6,783 nt of DNA, taken from Alistipes sp. (GTDB lineage Bacteria > Bacteroidota > Bacteroidia > Bacteroidales > Rikenellaceae). Below the pieces are notes generated by a model. The model did not search any database. It was not told where the DNA came from and saw only the letters and a list, made by a program, of their open reading frames with translations. Where the stretch lies: assembly GCA_017532885.1 (NCBI GenBank), contig JAFXIS010000032.1:1-6783 (forward strand), written 5' to 3'. Below, one piece after another: positions 1-6,336 of the stretch. Made by a program: the position numbers and the translations under genes. Position 1 is the stretch's first letter. Every line of letters starts with the position of its first letter.

Positions 1-1274
1 AGCAGTTTGATGCCTTGACCGACCCTGAGGTGCGTTACCGTCAGCGTTATGTCGATTTGGTTGTTAATCCTCACGTGCGCGAGGTCTTCGTTAAGCGTGC
101 CAAGATTATGGCCACTATGCGCGAGTTCTTCAACTCTCACGGCTACGTTGAGGTTGAGACTCCCATCCTGCAGCCCATTCCCGGAGGTGCTTCGGCTCGT
201 CCTTTCATTACGCATCACAATGCACTCGATACCGATTTCTATATGCGAATCGCTACGGAGTTGTACCTCAAGCACCTTATCGTAGGTGGTTTTGATGGTG
301 TTTACGAGTTTGGCAAGAACTTCCGTAACGAGGGTATGGACCGCACACACAATCCTGAGTTTACTTGTATGGAGATTTATGTCGCTTACAAGGATTACAA
401 GTGGATGATGACCTTTACCGAGCAGATGCTGGAGCGTGTGGCTATGGCTACCAACGGCACAACGGAGTTGGAGATTGACGGCAAGCAGATTTCGTTCAAG
501 GCTCCCTTCCGCCGCTTGACTATGACCGATGCCATCCTCGAGAAGACGGGTTACGATATTACGGGCAAGTCGGAGGAGCAGTTGCGTGAGGCGTGCCAGC
601 GATTGAATGTCGAGATTGACGACACTATGGGCAAGGGCAAGTTGATTGATGCTATCTTCGGCCAGTACTGCGAGGAGCACCTTATCCAGCCTACATTCAT
701 CTGCGACTATCCGCGCGAGATGTCACCCTTGTGTAAGCGTCACCGCGACAATCAGGACTTGACCGAGCGCTTTGAGTTGTTCGTCAATGGTAAGGAGTTG
801 TGTAACGCCTATTCGGAGTTGAACGACCCCATCGACCAGTTGGAGCGTTTCCAGGAGCAGTTGAAACTCTCGGAGAAGGGTGACGACGAGGCTATGTTTA
901 TCGATATGGACTTCGTGCGCGCATTGGAGTACGGTATGCCTTCGTGCTCGGGTATGGGTATTGGCATTGACCGTCTTACGATGTTTATGCTCAACCAACC
1001 CTCGATTCAGGATGTGTTGTTCTTCCCGACGATGCGCCCCGAGAAGAAGGTTGTGGCTGACGATGCCGCAAAGTATGTCGAGGCAGGTATCCCCGCCGAG
1101 TGGGTTGAGGCAATCCAGAAGATGGGTTACATCACCGTTGAGTCGTTCCAGAACACAGCAGCCAATGGCGGTGGCAAACTCTTCAACGACCTCTGCGGCT
1201 TCAATAAGAAGAACAAGTTGGGCCTTGCTACAGGCGAGGTGAAGGCTTGGATTGACGCTCAGAAAGCCGAGTAA
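1..1274 (+). CDS. lysS: Lysyl-tRNA synthetase, class II (5' truncated by the window edge)
   Basis: Charges tRNA-Lys with lysine using ATP in the cytoplasm. The reading frame is open from base 3 (Gln-Phe-Asp-Ala-Leu-Thr-Asp-Pro-Glu), so the N-terminal OB-fold anticodon-binding domain lies outside the window; the TTG at 15 is an internal leucine codon, not a start. What remains begins at the [10 protein letters not shown] segment that opens the catalytic domain. Class II signatures are visible: motif 1 around bases 150-210 ([18 protein letters not shown]), motif 2 at 321-380 ([20 protein letters not shown]) and motif 3 at 951-989 ([13 protein letters not shown]). After the usual end near [10 protein letters not shown] the protein continues for about 74 residues (1050-1271), an extension absent from E. 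coli LysS but familiar in Bacteroidetes LysS. The stop is TAA at 1272-1274. Codon use is rich in GAG, AAG and TTG. Identification is very secure. Confidence 0.97.
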   Translation, partial: QFDALTDPEVRYRQRYVDLVVNPHVREVFVKRAKIMATMREFFNSHGYVEVETPILQPIPGGASARPFITHHNALDTDFYMRIATELYLKHLIVGGFDGVYEFGKNFRNEGMDRTHNPEFTCMEIYVAYKDYKWMMTFTEQMLERVAMATNGTTELEIDGKQISFKAPFRRLTMTDAILEKTGYDITGKSEEQLREACQRLNVEIDDTMGKGKLIDAIFGQYCEEHLIQPTFICDYPREMSPLCKRHRDNQDLTERFELFVNGKELCNAYSELNDPIDQLERFQEQLKLSEKGDDEAMFIDMDFVRALEYGMPSCSGMGIGIDRLTMFMLNQPSIQDVLFFPTMRPEKKVVADDAAKYVEAGIPAEWVEAIQKMGYITVESFQNTAANGGGKLFNDLCGFNKKNKLGLATGEVKAWIDAQKAE

Positions 1275-1319
1275 GCGCCGCGAAAGGATGCCCAACGGCT
1301 TATGGCATAGGTTTGCGTT

Positions 1320-2303
1320 ATGGATAAAGGCGAGATAATCATATACCAGACCTCTGATGGACAGACTGAATTGGATGTTCGTCTGGAGGGTGATACGGTA
1401 TGGCTGTCGCAATCGCAATTAGCACAACTGTTGCAGGTTCGCCCTCAAAACATTACTATGCATATTCGTAATGTTTATAAGGAGGGTGAGTTAGAACGGT
1501 CAGCAACTTGTAAGAATTTCTTACAGATTCAAAATGAGGGAGGCAGGTTGATTACTCGTAATATGAAATTTTACAACCTCGATGTCATTATTTCGGTTGG
1601 TTATCGAGTTAAGTCGTTGCGAGGAACCCAATTCCGAATTTGGGCCAATAGAGTTCTTAAGGAGTATTTGATTAAGGGATATGCCATTAACCGCAATGCC
1701 AAGCAGGAGCAGTTGGACGAGTTGAAGCGTACAATCTCAGTAATGAGCAATGTTTTGGCTGCCAAGTCGGTAACTAAGGATGAGGCTGTTGGATTGTTGA
1801 AGGTCATCAGCGACTATGCCTATGGATTGGATACATTAGACCGCTACGACTATCAGCAGTTGGAGATAGCCGATACTACTCCCGAGGAGAAATTCCGCGC
1901 CACCTATGATAACGCTATGCAGGCTCTGCAGATGCTTAAGGAGCAGTTTGGGGCGAGCGAGTTGTTTGCTCGTGAAAAGGATAGTTCGTTTCGCAGTACG
2001 ATGGGTGCAATATATCAGACATTCGGTGGCAGAGATTTATATCCGAGTGTTGAGGAGAAAGCGGCCAATCTGCTCTATCTGACGGTAAAGAACCATTCGT
2101 TTAGCGATGGAAATAAACGTATAGCAGCGTTTTTGTTCTTGTGGTTTATGGAGAAAAACGGTATCCTTTACCGTGAAGATGGCTCGCGACTGATAGACAA
2201 CAATACCCTTGTGGCGCTTACGCTTATGATAGCCGAGAGCCGTACTGAGGAGAAAGATGTGATGACAAAGGTAGTTGTTAATTTGATAAACAAAAGAAAC
2301 TAA
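1320..2303 (+). CDS. RhuM-Fic fusion protein with a Doc-like Fic motif
   Basis: A 327-residue protein with two recognisable parts. Residues about 5-125 match the RhuM (virulence protein) family: WLSQSQLAQLLQV, ITMHIRNVYKEGEL, and KFYNLDVIISVGYRVKSLRG followed by TQFRIWANRVLKEYLIKGY. The first part resembles a helix-turn-helix and may bind DNA, which is inference. A linker of about 60 residues follows. The C-terminal part (about 190-327) is a Fic/Doc domain with the active-site motif HSFSDGNKR at 259-267; His259 would be the catalytic base. Lysine instead of the second glycine (NKR, not NGR) is the Doc-type form; phage Doc phosphorylates EF-Tu, whereas classical Fic enzymes transfer AMP. The substrate here is unknown. 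I see no [S/T]xxxE[G/N] inhibitory motif in the protein and no small antitoxin gene beside it. The ATG at 1320 is the first possible start, since an in-frame TAG lies at 1308-1310. The gene looks richer in A/T than lysS or tpiA, hinting at acquisition. Confidence 0.9.
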   Translation: MDKGEIIIYQTSDGQTELDVRLEGDTVWLSQSQLAQLLQVRPQNITMHIRNVYKEGELERSATCKNFLQIQNEGGRLITRNMKFYNLDVIISVGYRVKSLRGTQFRIWANRVLKEYLIKGYAINRNAKQEQLDELKRTISVMSNVLAAKSVTKDEAVGLLKVISDYAYGLDTLDRYDYQQLEIADTTPEEKFRATYDNAMQALQMLKEQFGASELFAREKDSSFRSTMGAIYQTFGGRDLYPSVEEKAANLLYLTVKNHSFSDGNKRIAAFLFLWFMEKNGILYREDGSRLIDNNTLVALTLMIAESRTEEKDVMTKVVVNLINKRN

Positions 2304-2333
2304 TATAAACACAAACATAAAAACTAAAGAAAA

Positions 2334-3086
2334 ATGAGAAAGAAGATTGTAGCAGGTAACTGGAAGATGAACACTCTCCCCGCTGAGGGCGTTGAGTTGG
2401 CAAAGAACGTTGTAGCAGGTCGTGGTGAGGTTTGCTCTTGCGTAAACTTTATCGTATGCCCTCCCTTCACACACCTTTCACAGGTTGTTGAGGCTGTTAA
2501 GGGCTCTGACATCGCTGTAGGTGCGCAGAACTGCGCTGCTGAGGCTAAGGGTGCTTATACAGGTGAGGTTGCCGCATCTATGATTGCAGCACTCGGTTGC
2601 GAGTATGTTATCTTGGGCCACTCTGAGCGTCGCCAGTACTACGGTGAGACTTCAGAGACTTTGAACAAGAAGATGGAGCAGGCTTATGCTAACGGTTTGA
2701 AGCCTATCTACTGCGTAGGTGAGAGCCTCGACGAGCGTAAGGCTGGCAAGCACTTCGACGTTTGCAAGGCACAGATTGAGGAGGTTGTATTCAACCTTAC
2801 AGAGGAGCAGTTCAAGAATCTCGTTATCGCTTACGAGCCTGTATGGGCTATCGGTACAGGTGAGACTGCAACTGCTGAGCAGGCACAGGAGATTCACGCC
2901 TATATCCGCGAGGTATTGGCATCTAAGTTTGGTGCAGCCGCTGCTGAGTGTCCCATCCTCTATGGTGGTTCTTGCAAGCCCTCTAACGCAGCCGAAATCT
3001 TCGCAAAGGAGGATGTTGACGGCGGTTTGATTGGTGGTGCTGCTTTGAAGGCTGAGGATTTTCTTGCTATTGGTAAGGGCTTCTAA
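2334..3086 (+). CDS. tpiA: Triosephosphate isomerase
   Basis: Interconverts dihydroxyacetone phosphate and glyceraldehyde 3-phosphate in glycolysis and gluconeogenesis; a cytoplasmic TIM-barrel homodimer. The 250-residue length is normal for the family. The N-terminal GNWKMN carries the substrate lysine (Lys11), GHSERR the electrophilic histidine (His96), and AYEPVWAIGTG the catalytic glutamate (Glu168) plus flexible loop 6 (169-176). The C-terminal phosphate-binding pieces YGGSCKPSN (210-218) and DGGLIGGAAL (229-238) are intact. The ATG at 2334 gives the expected MRKKIVAGNWKMN start and follows an A-rich stretch (AAAGAAAA), a leader typical of highly expressed Bacteroidetes genes. It starts 30 bases after the RhuM-Fic stop. 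Codon use appears strongly biased (GAG, AAG, GGT, GCT), as expected for abundant expression. The convincing terminator at 3271-3300 is about 185 bases downstream. Confidence 0.98.
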   Translation: MRKKIVAGNWKMNTLPAEGVELAKNVVAGRGEVCSCVNFIVCPPFTHLSQVVEAVKGSDIAVGAQNCAAEAKGAYTGEVAASMIAALGCEYVILGHSERRQYYGETSETLNKKMEQAYANGLKPIYCVGESLDERKAGKHFDVCKAQIEEVVFNLTEEQFKNLVIAYEPVWAIGTGETATAEQAQEIHAYIREVLASKFGAAAAECPILYGGSCKPSNAAEIFAKEDVDGGLIGGAALKAEDFLAIGKGF

Positions 3087-3090
3087 TTTG

Positions 3091-3215
3091 CGAAAATTCG
3101 TATAACGGGCTCTTTTGGCGTCTGGCTTGCTCCGCAAATGCTCACATACATCAAGTATGCTCCGCTTTGCGTCACTGCGACCAGCCTCAAAATAGCCTCG
3201 CTATCCAAATTTTCG
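3091..3215. repeat. 125-base imperfect palindrome downstream of tpiA
   Basis: The segment folds on itself around position 3152-3153 with concordant arm pairs: CGAAAATT (3091-3098) with AATTTTCG (3208-3215), a GGGCTCTTTTGG region with the complementary CCTCAAAATAGCC region, CTGG (3122-3125) with CCAG (3181-3184), CGCAAA (3133-3138) with TTTGCG (3166-3171), and CATAC (3145-3149) with GTATG (3155-3159) around a five-base loop. It starts 4 bases after the tpiA stop and precedes the terminator, so it would be transcribed as a long hairpin in the tpiA 3' UTR. It has no coding potential I can support and looks like an interspersed REP/MITE-like unit, which cannot be proven from a single copy. Confidence 0.7.
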
Positions 3216-3270
3216 GGGGAGGGGTGAGTAAATAATTCTCATCATCCAAGGCCCCACATATAAATAAAAG

Positions 3271-3300
3271 GTACGCTTCATTTCGGAGCGTACTTTTTTT
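3271..3300 (+). terminator. Rho-independent terminator for tpiA
   Basis: GTACGCTTC (3271-3279) pairs with GGAGCGTAC (3285-3293), a 9-base-pair stem with one G-U pair and a 5-base loop, followed immediately by seven T residues (3294-3300). The opposite strand has CTTTTATTTA after the stem, so it could also stop, less efficiently, the minus-strand operon that converges from 3616. Confidence 0.88.
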
Positions 3301-3323
3301 GTTTATGATTCAAAATTCTCGTC

Positions 3324-3359
3324 ATTCCACTAAATCGGCTTGACGATTTTGATTGGAAT
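3324..3359. repeat. Short imperfect palindrome
   Basis: ATTCCA (3324-3329) and AAATCG (3332-3337) pair with TGGAAT (3354-3359) and CGATTT (3344-3349) around GCTTGA, with small unequal bulges. The flanks read GTCATTCC and GGAATCTC, related in style to the ends of the larger repeats nearby. An alternative fold pairs TCAAAAT plus CGTCA (3310-3324) with TGACGATTTTGA (3341-3352). No T-tract follows, so I do not call it a terminator. Confidence 0.5.
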
Positions 3360-3375
3360 CTCTAATGTGTTTTTC

Positions 3376-3501
3376 TGTCATTGCGAGGCTTGGTACAAGC
3401 CGTGGCAATCTCCTACCTCCTTTAGCGAGGAGGGATTAATCTCCTGTATTGAGGAACGAAGGAGATTACCACGTCGGACTAAAGTCCTCCTCGTAATGAC
3501 A
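3376..3501 (+). repeat. Interspersed palindromic element, copy A (126 bases)
   Basis: Bounded by terminal inverted repeats TGTCATTGCGAGG (3376-3388) and CCTCGTAATGACA (3489-3501), matching at 12 of 13 positions. Inside are further hairpins: GGCTTG-GTA-CAAGCC (3387-3401), CCTCC/GGAGG with TTTAGCGA between, TAATCTCCT (3437-3445) with AGGAGATTA (3460-3468), and GGACT-AA-AGTCC (3476-3487). The first 38 bases (3376-3413) are identical to 6062-6099 in copy B, in the same orientation. It encodes no protein and looks like a non-autonomous MITE/REP-like element. Confidence 0.8.
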
Positions 3502-3615
3502 AACATAAAATAGGGTAGTGACTCCAATCCTCACCACGCGGCTCGGAGGAGTGACGTGGCTACGAATAACGCGTGGCCAAAAACGTAATATAATTAGGTG
3601 AAAAATAAAGAAAAT
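3502..3615. other. Intergenic stretch after the methyltransferase gene, with one inverted repeat
   Basis: No gene is seen here. CCACGCG (3534-3540) is the inverse complement of CGCGTGG (3570-3576), giving a possible 7-base-pair stem with a 29-base loop. No T-run follows on the minus strand, so I see no convincing terminator directly after the methyltransferase stop at 3616. Bases 3577-3615 are A/T-rich and otherwise featureless. Confidence 0.35.
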
Positions 3616-4767
3616 CTACTCCAGCCAGATGGTGTAACATTTGCCGCCGATGCGAGTGAGGGCTATGCGGTGGGCATTGCCACTACGCAGACCGCACTTG
3701 CGGCGTACCTCGTCTAACGATGTGGGAAAGTCGCGCATCATAATATCTACACCCTTGCCCTTCAGTTCACGGCGTAGGGCCTTGCTGTCGTACTCCTCCA
3801 CGCTGACAATCTTCTCCGTGCGGCCCAGCACCCCTTCTGTTTTTTGGCGGGCGAAGCCGAAAGAGTTGTTGCTCCAGATGTCGGCCTTGCCTTGCAGAGC
3901 CGATGCCGTCAGGCGAGCCTTTTGCAACGCCACGTCGGGGACGATGAGGTAGCGATACTCCTCTGCCGTAAAGTTGTGCGACGAGAGTGTCGCCTTCAGC
4001 GCCTCGTCACGACTTACTTCATAGCGCCCAACGCCAACCGCCTCGGCAACCAAGCGCGGCTCATCGCCATCAACATATATCATCACCTCCTTGCACTCAC
4101 CGCCCAGCGAAATGACCTCCACCGAGCAGTCGCCAAACAATCTGAAGGCCTCATCGACATCAAACAGTGGCGAATTTTTTATTGCCACACGCTTGCTGAT
4201 GTGCTCTATCGCGGGCCACAACTCCAGCATATTGGGTGAGCAATCCTCCAAGCGCACCACTCTGCGCCCCTCGGCTGTACGGCGGTCAGGGTCGGCATAA
4301 ACCCAATCGAAATGCTCGTTGCACGAGGCAAGATAATCTTCTGCCGAAGATGTAGCCACCTCTATATTAGTGATATTGAGTCGCTTGAGATTCTCTCTCA
4401 CCACTTCGGCCAGCACCTCGTCGCGCTCGATGGCCACCACTCGCTTGAAGCGTTGCGCAAACGCTATGGAGTCAATGCCCAAGCCGCAGGTCAAATCCAG
4501 CAGGCTCTCGCCCCCGATGCGTTTCGCGGCGGCACACTGTTGGCTCGATGATTGTTCGAAGGCCCTTTGGGGGATTATGCAACGCGCATCGTATAACATT
4601 GGAAGTTTTGTGCGGGCACGTTGCAAGTATTTCACCTGCGTTGCCACCTCACGCGCGTAGGGTATATTCCTATCGAGGGCTATGCGCACAGGGTCTCGCT
4701 CGATGTTAGCATCGATAGCCTTGCGCACCTCTTCACGAAGCAGAATATCTTTTTCTTCGTGTGTCAT
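3616..4767 (-). CDS. SAM-dependent methyltransferase of the PG_1098 type with THUMP-like C-terminus
   Basis: A 383-residue protein resembling the Bacteroidetes PG_1098 family of putative class I methyltransferases. Residues about 1-85 form a helical N-terminal region (PYAREVATQVKYLQRARTKL). The Rossmann SAM-binding motif I is LLDLTCGLGIDSIAFA (89-104), followed by the acidic strand VVAIERDE (110-117) and motif IV DWVYADPDRR (154-163), a variant of the catalytic D/N-PP-Y/F-type loop. A ferredoxin-like segment probably follows (about 200-265), and the last 70 residues fit a THUMP-like fold, suggesting an RNA substrate; that is inference from family architecture. It is the last gene of the minus-strand operon, 31 bases after the DUF486 gene. 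The ATG at 4767 is preceded by an A-rich leader (CCCAAAAAAGAAT). The stop is TAG. The family assignment is secure; the substrate is unknown. Confidence 0.88.
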   Translation of the reverse strand: MTHEEKDILLREEVRKAIDANIERDPVRIALDRNIPYAREVATQVKYLQRARTKLPMLYDARCIIPQRAFEQSSSQQCAAAKRIGGESLLDLTCGLGIDSIAFAQRFKRVVAIERDEVLAEVVRENLKRLNITNIEVATSSAEDYLASCNEHFDWVYADPDRRTAEGRRVVRLEDCSPNMLELWPAIEHISKRVAIKNSPLFDVDEAFRLFGDCSVEVISLGGECKEVMIYVDGDEPRLVAEAVGVGRYEVSRDEALKATLSSHNFTAEEYRYLIVPDVALQKARLTASALQGKADIWSNNSFGFARQKTEGVLGRTEKIVSVEEYDSKALRRELKGKGVDIMMRDFPTSLDEVRRKCGLRSGNAHRIALTRIGGKCYTIWLE

Positions 4768-4798
4768 ATTCTTTTTTGGGTGTAGCCTTATGTGGAAA

Positions 4799-5167
4799 TT
4801 ACTTCATAAAAACGAAATATACGGCCAGAATCAAGCATCCGAAGGCGGCAAAGTGGTTCCATTGCAGCGACTCGCCACGGAAGAATATTGTGGTGAACAA
4901 TGTAAAGATTATCAGCGTTATAACCTCCTGCATCACTTTGAGTTGCATCAATGTAAATGGGCCTCCGTTACCCGTAAACCCTATTCTGTTGGCGGGTATC
5001 TGGCACGAATATTCAGCCAGAGCGATGCCCCACGAGAAGATGATGACGAGCCACAAGGGCCACGACGAAATGAGTTTCATCTGTTGCAACTTCAGGTGGC
5101 CGTACCACGCAAAGGTCATAAAGATGTTCGATATGACGAGCAACAGTATAGTGTAAAATATCTTCAT
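4799..5167 (-). CDS. DUF486 / DMT-family small membrane protein
   Basis: A 122-residue very hydrophobic protein with four predicted membrane helices at about 2-21, 36-53, 80-97 and 103-121. Family features are seen: a short N-terminal helix followed by WYGHLK, an acidic residue within helix 2 (ALAEY, Glu52), the loop PANRIGFTGNGGPFTLMQLK (58-77), and MQEVITL leading into helix 3. This matches the DUF486 family, distantly grouped with drug/metabolite (SMR-like) transporters of similar size. Substrate and transport activity are unknown; most family members are uncharacterised. It lies 6 bases after the HAD phosphatase stop and 31 bases before the methyltransferase start, so it is the middle gene of an operon. 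The ATG at 5167 gives the normal family length. Confidence 0.85.
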   Translation of the reverse strand: MKIFYTILLLVISNIFMTFAWYGHLKLQQMKLISSWPLWLVIIFSWGIALAEYSCQIPANRIGFTGNGGPFTLMQLKVMQEVITLIIFTLFTTIFFRGESLQWNHFAAFGCLILAVYFVFMK

Positions 5168-5173
5168 CTCTGC

Positions 5174-6010
5174 TTAAAATGTTTTTAACTCTTCGAGTGC
5201 CACGTCGGCAGCAATCTTGTCAATTATGCGCTTCACCACTTTGTCAATCTCCGAGCCCTCGGTGTAGTCGGCAGCGCAGACGTAGTTTACACGGTTGTCG
5301 CGGATGAGGGTATTCATCTCGCGGCGTTTGCCTTTGTCGGCGGGGTTATAGACGGCAATCGAGTGACCGCCATAGTTCTTCACCAAGCGCATACAGGGGA
5401 TGTCGGTCGTACCGTCGCCAACATAAATCATACGCTTGAACGGCACAGGGCGATGCTCCTCCTCCATATAACGGTTCACCAACTGCGTGTCGTAAACCGA
5501 CTCCACGCCCTTGTTAATCTTGAAGATGAACTGCGTCTTGTTGGTGTAGTTAATCGCTACGGCAGGCCAATAGGCTATGCCATCGACATTATAAAGGAAC
5601 GAGCAGGCATAGATATGCTTGAACTCGTGGGCTATGGATGTACCCTCGATAATCTCCTTCAGGCCCGATGAGTTGATGTAGTGCAATAGGCGCAGACCGC
5701 GCTCCTCGGCGTAGCGGTTCATACGCGAGAACCACTCCTTGACACCCTCGAAGTAACGCACGTTGCGGCCCGACTCCTGAAAGGCCTCGCGTCGCAGCGA
5801 AAGACCTTTGCTCTGTGCCTCCTGAATCATACGGGCCATATATGCCAATACGGGGTCGGCATCCTGTGTCTCGGCCAATACGTTGGCGTCGCTCCAAAAT
5901 TCGCGGTTGCTCTTGCCTACGGCGGGTATGAAGTCATACTCCTGCATATTGCCCGGCGAGAGTGTGCCGTCAAAATCGTAAATCAGTGCTACGGTCTTTT
6001 TCTGCGTCAT
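5174..6010 (-). CDS. HAD-superfamily phosphatase (phosphoserine phosphatase-like hydrolase)
   Basis: A 278-residue cytoplasmic protein with all four HAD motifs: motif I YDFDGTLS (11-18) with nucleophile Asp12 and general acid Asp14, motif II at INSSG (Ser114 probable), a motif III lysine in NYTNKTQF (Lys158 probable), and motif IV GDGTTDIP (198-205) with metal-binding acidic residues. The insertion between motifs I and II is a helical C1-type cap, as in phosphoserine phosphatase relatives. The substrate cannot be read from sequence. The frame extends upstream to 6094, but the extra 28 residues come largely from the repeat at 6062-6231 and spacer DNA; MTQKKTVALIYDFDGTLS from the ATG at 6010 places motif I at the usual distance. 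It is the first gene of a three-gene operon, followed after 6 bases by the DUF486 gene. I find no clear promoter in 6011-6061. Confidence 0.9.
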   Translation of the reverse strand: MTQKKTVALIYDFDGTLSPGNMQEYDFIPAVGKSNREFWSDANVLAETQDADPVLAYMARMIQEAQSKGLSLRREAFQESGRNVRYFEGVKEWFSRMNRYAEERGLRLLHYINSSGLKEIIEGTSIAHEFKHIYACSFLYNVDGIAYWPAVAINYTNKTQFIFKINKGVESVYDTQLVNRYMEEEHRPVPFKRMIYVGDGTTDIPCMRLVKNYGGHSIAVYNPADKGKRREMNTLIRDNRVNYVCAADYTEGSEIDKVVKRIIDKIAADVALEELKTF

Positions 6011-6061
6011 AATATTTTCGTTTTTCGGGATTATCCATTTTAGGCGTGTTGTATTCATTGG

Positions 6062-6231
6062 TGTCATTGCGAGGCTTGGTACAAGCCGTGGCAATCTCCC
6101 ACATCAAATAAGGTAGGAGATTAATCCACTTCGTGGCTTTTCACGGCTGCGGCTCGGTATAGTTTGCAAGCAACCTCTATCTCGCCTTAATCGCCGCGTT
6201 CCCACGCTCGTTGCACTCGCTCGGAATGACA
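6062..6231 (+). repeat. Interspersed palindromic element, copy B (170 bases)
   Basis: The ends TGTCATTGCGAG (6062-6073) and CTCGGAATGACA (6220-6231) are inverted repeats matching at 11 of 12 positions. The first 38 bases equal copy A exactly. The interior differs in sequence and length but keeps an AATCTCC/GGAGATT pairing and a CCAC-TTC-GTGG hairpin. It sits 51 bases upstream of the HAD gene start and may be part of that operon's 5' untranslated region if transcription starts further upstream. Confidence 0.78.
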
Positions 6232-6234
6232 TTC

Positions 6235-6256
6235 TTACTTTACAAGCCTAAAGTAA
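6235..6256. repeat. Perfect 8-base inverted repeat
   Basis: TTACTTTA (6235-6242) and TAAAGTAA (6249-6256) flank the 6-base loop CAAGCC. It lies just outside copy B, upstream of the HAD operon. The short A/T-rich stem has no T-tract on either side, so it could be an operator-like site or chance; its function is unknown. Confidence 0.4.
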
Positions 6257-6280
6257 ATAATTCCGTAGTTTTATATCTTC

Positions 6281-6320
6281 AAAAAACAAAGTTAGCGTAA
6301 TTTTTGAGATTACGCTAACT
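6281..6320 (-). terminator. Rho-independent terminator of the M13 peptidase gene
   Basis: AGTTAGCGTAAT (6290-6301) and ATTACGCTAACT (6309-6320) form a perfect 12-base-pair stem with a 7-base loop. Read on the minus strand, the stem is followed by TTGTTTTTT (complement of 6281-6289). It starts 16 bases after the peptidase stop codon, an ideal position. Confidence 0.9.
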
Positions 6321-6336
6321 ATTTGTCATAAAGTTC

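Noticed and set aside
1288..1308. ATGCC/GGCAT inverted repeat between lysS and the RhuM-Fic gene, as a lysS terminator
   Set aside because: Only a 5-base-pair stem with no following T-tract; too weak to call.
723..1418. Long open frame antisense to lysS
   Set aside because: It runs opposite a conserved synthetase in a gene with biased codons and resembles no known family; a shadow frame.
2282..2310. Possible Bacteroidetes promoter for tpiA: TTTG at 2282-2285 and TATAAAC at 2304-2310 with an 18-base spacer
   Set aside because: The downstream element matches TAnnTTTG poorly, and A/T-rich DNA here makes chance matches likely. A promoter somewhere near here remains plausible.
2652..3137. Open frame antisense to tpiA extending into the palindrome
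   Set aside because: Low-complexity shadow of a conserved gene, with no recognisable domain.
3376..3501. CRISPR array or attachment site
   Set aside because: The repeats are single palindromic units, not regularly spaced direct repeats, and no cas, integrase or tRNA gene is nearby.
4682..5188. Plus-strand open frame over the DUF486 gene, as a separate protein
   Set aside because: The minus-strand frame gives a clean four-helix family member with operon spacing; the plus-strand product resembles nothing.
6232..6290. Possible minus-strand promoter for the HAD operon: TTTG near the A-rich tract at 6284-6287 and a TACTTTAG sequence near 6250-6260
   Set aside because: The spacer of about 24 bases is too long for the usual arrangement and the second element has a mismatch, so I do not list it.
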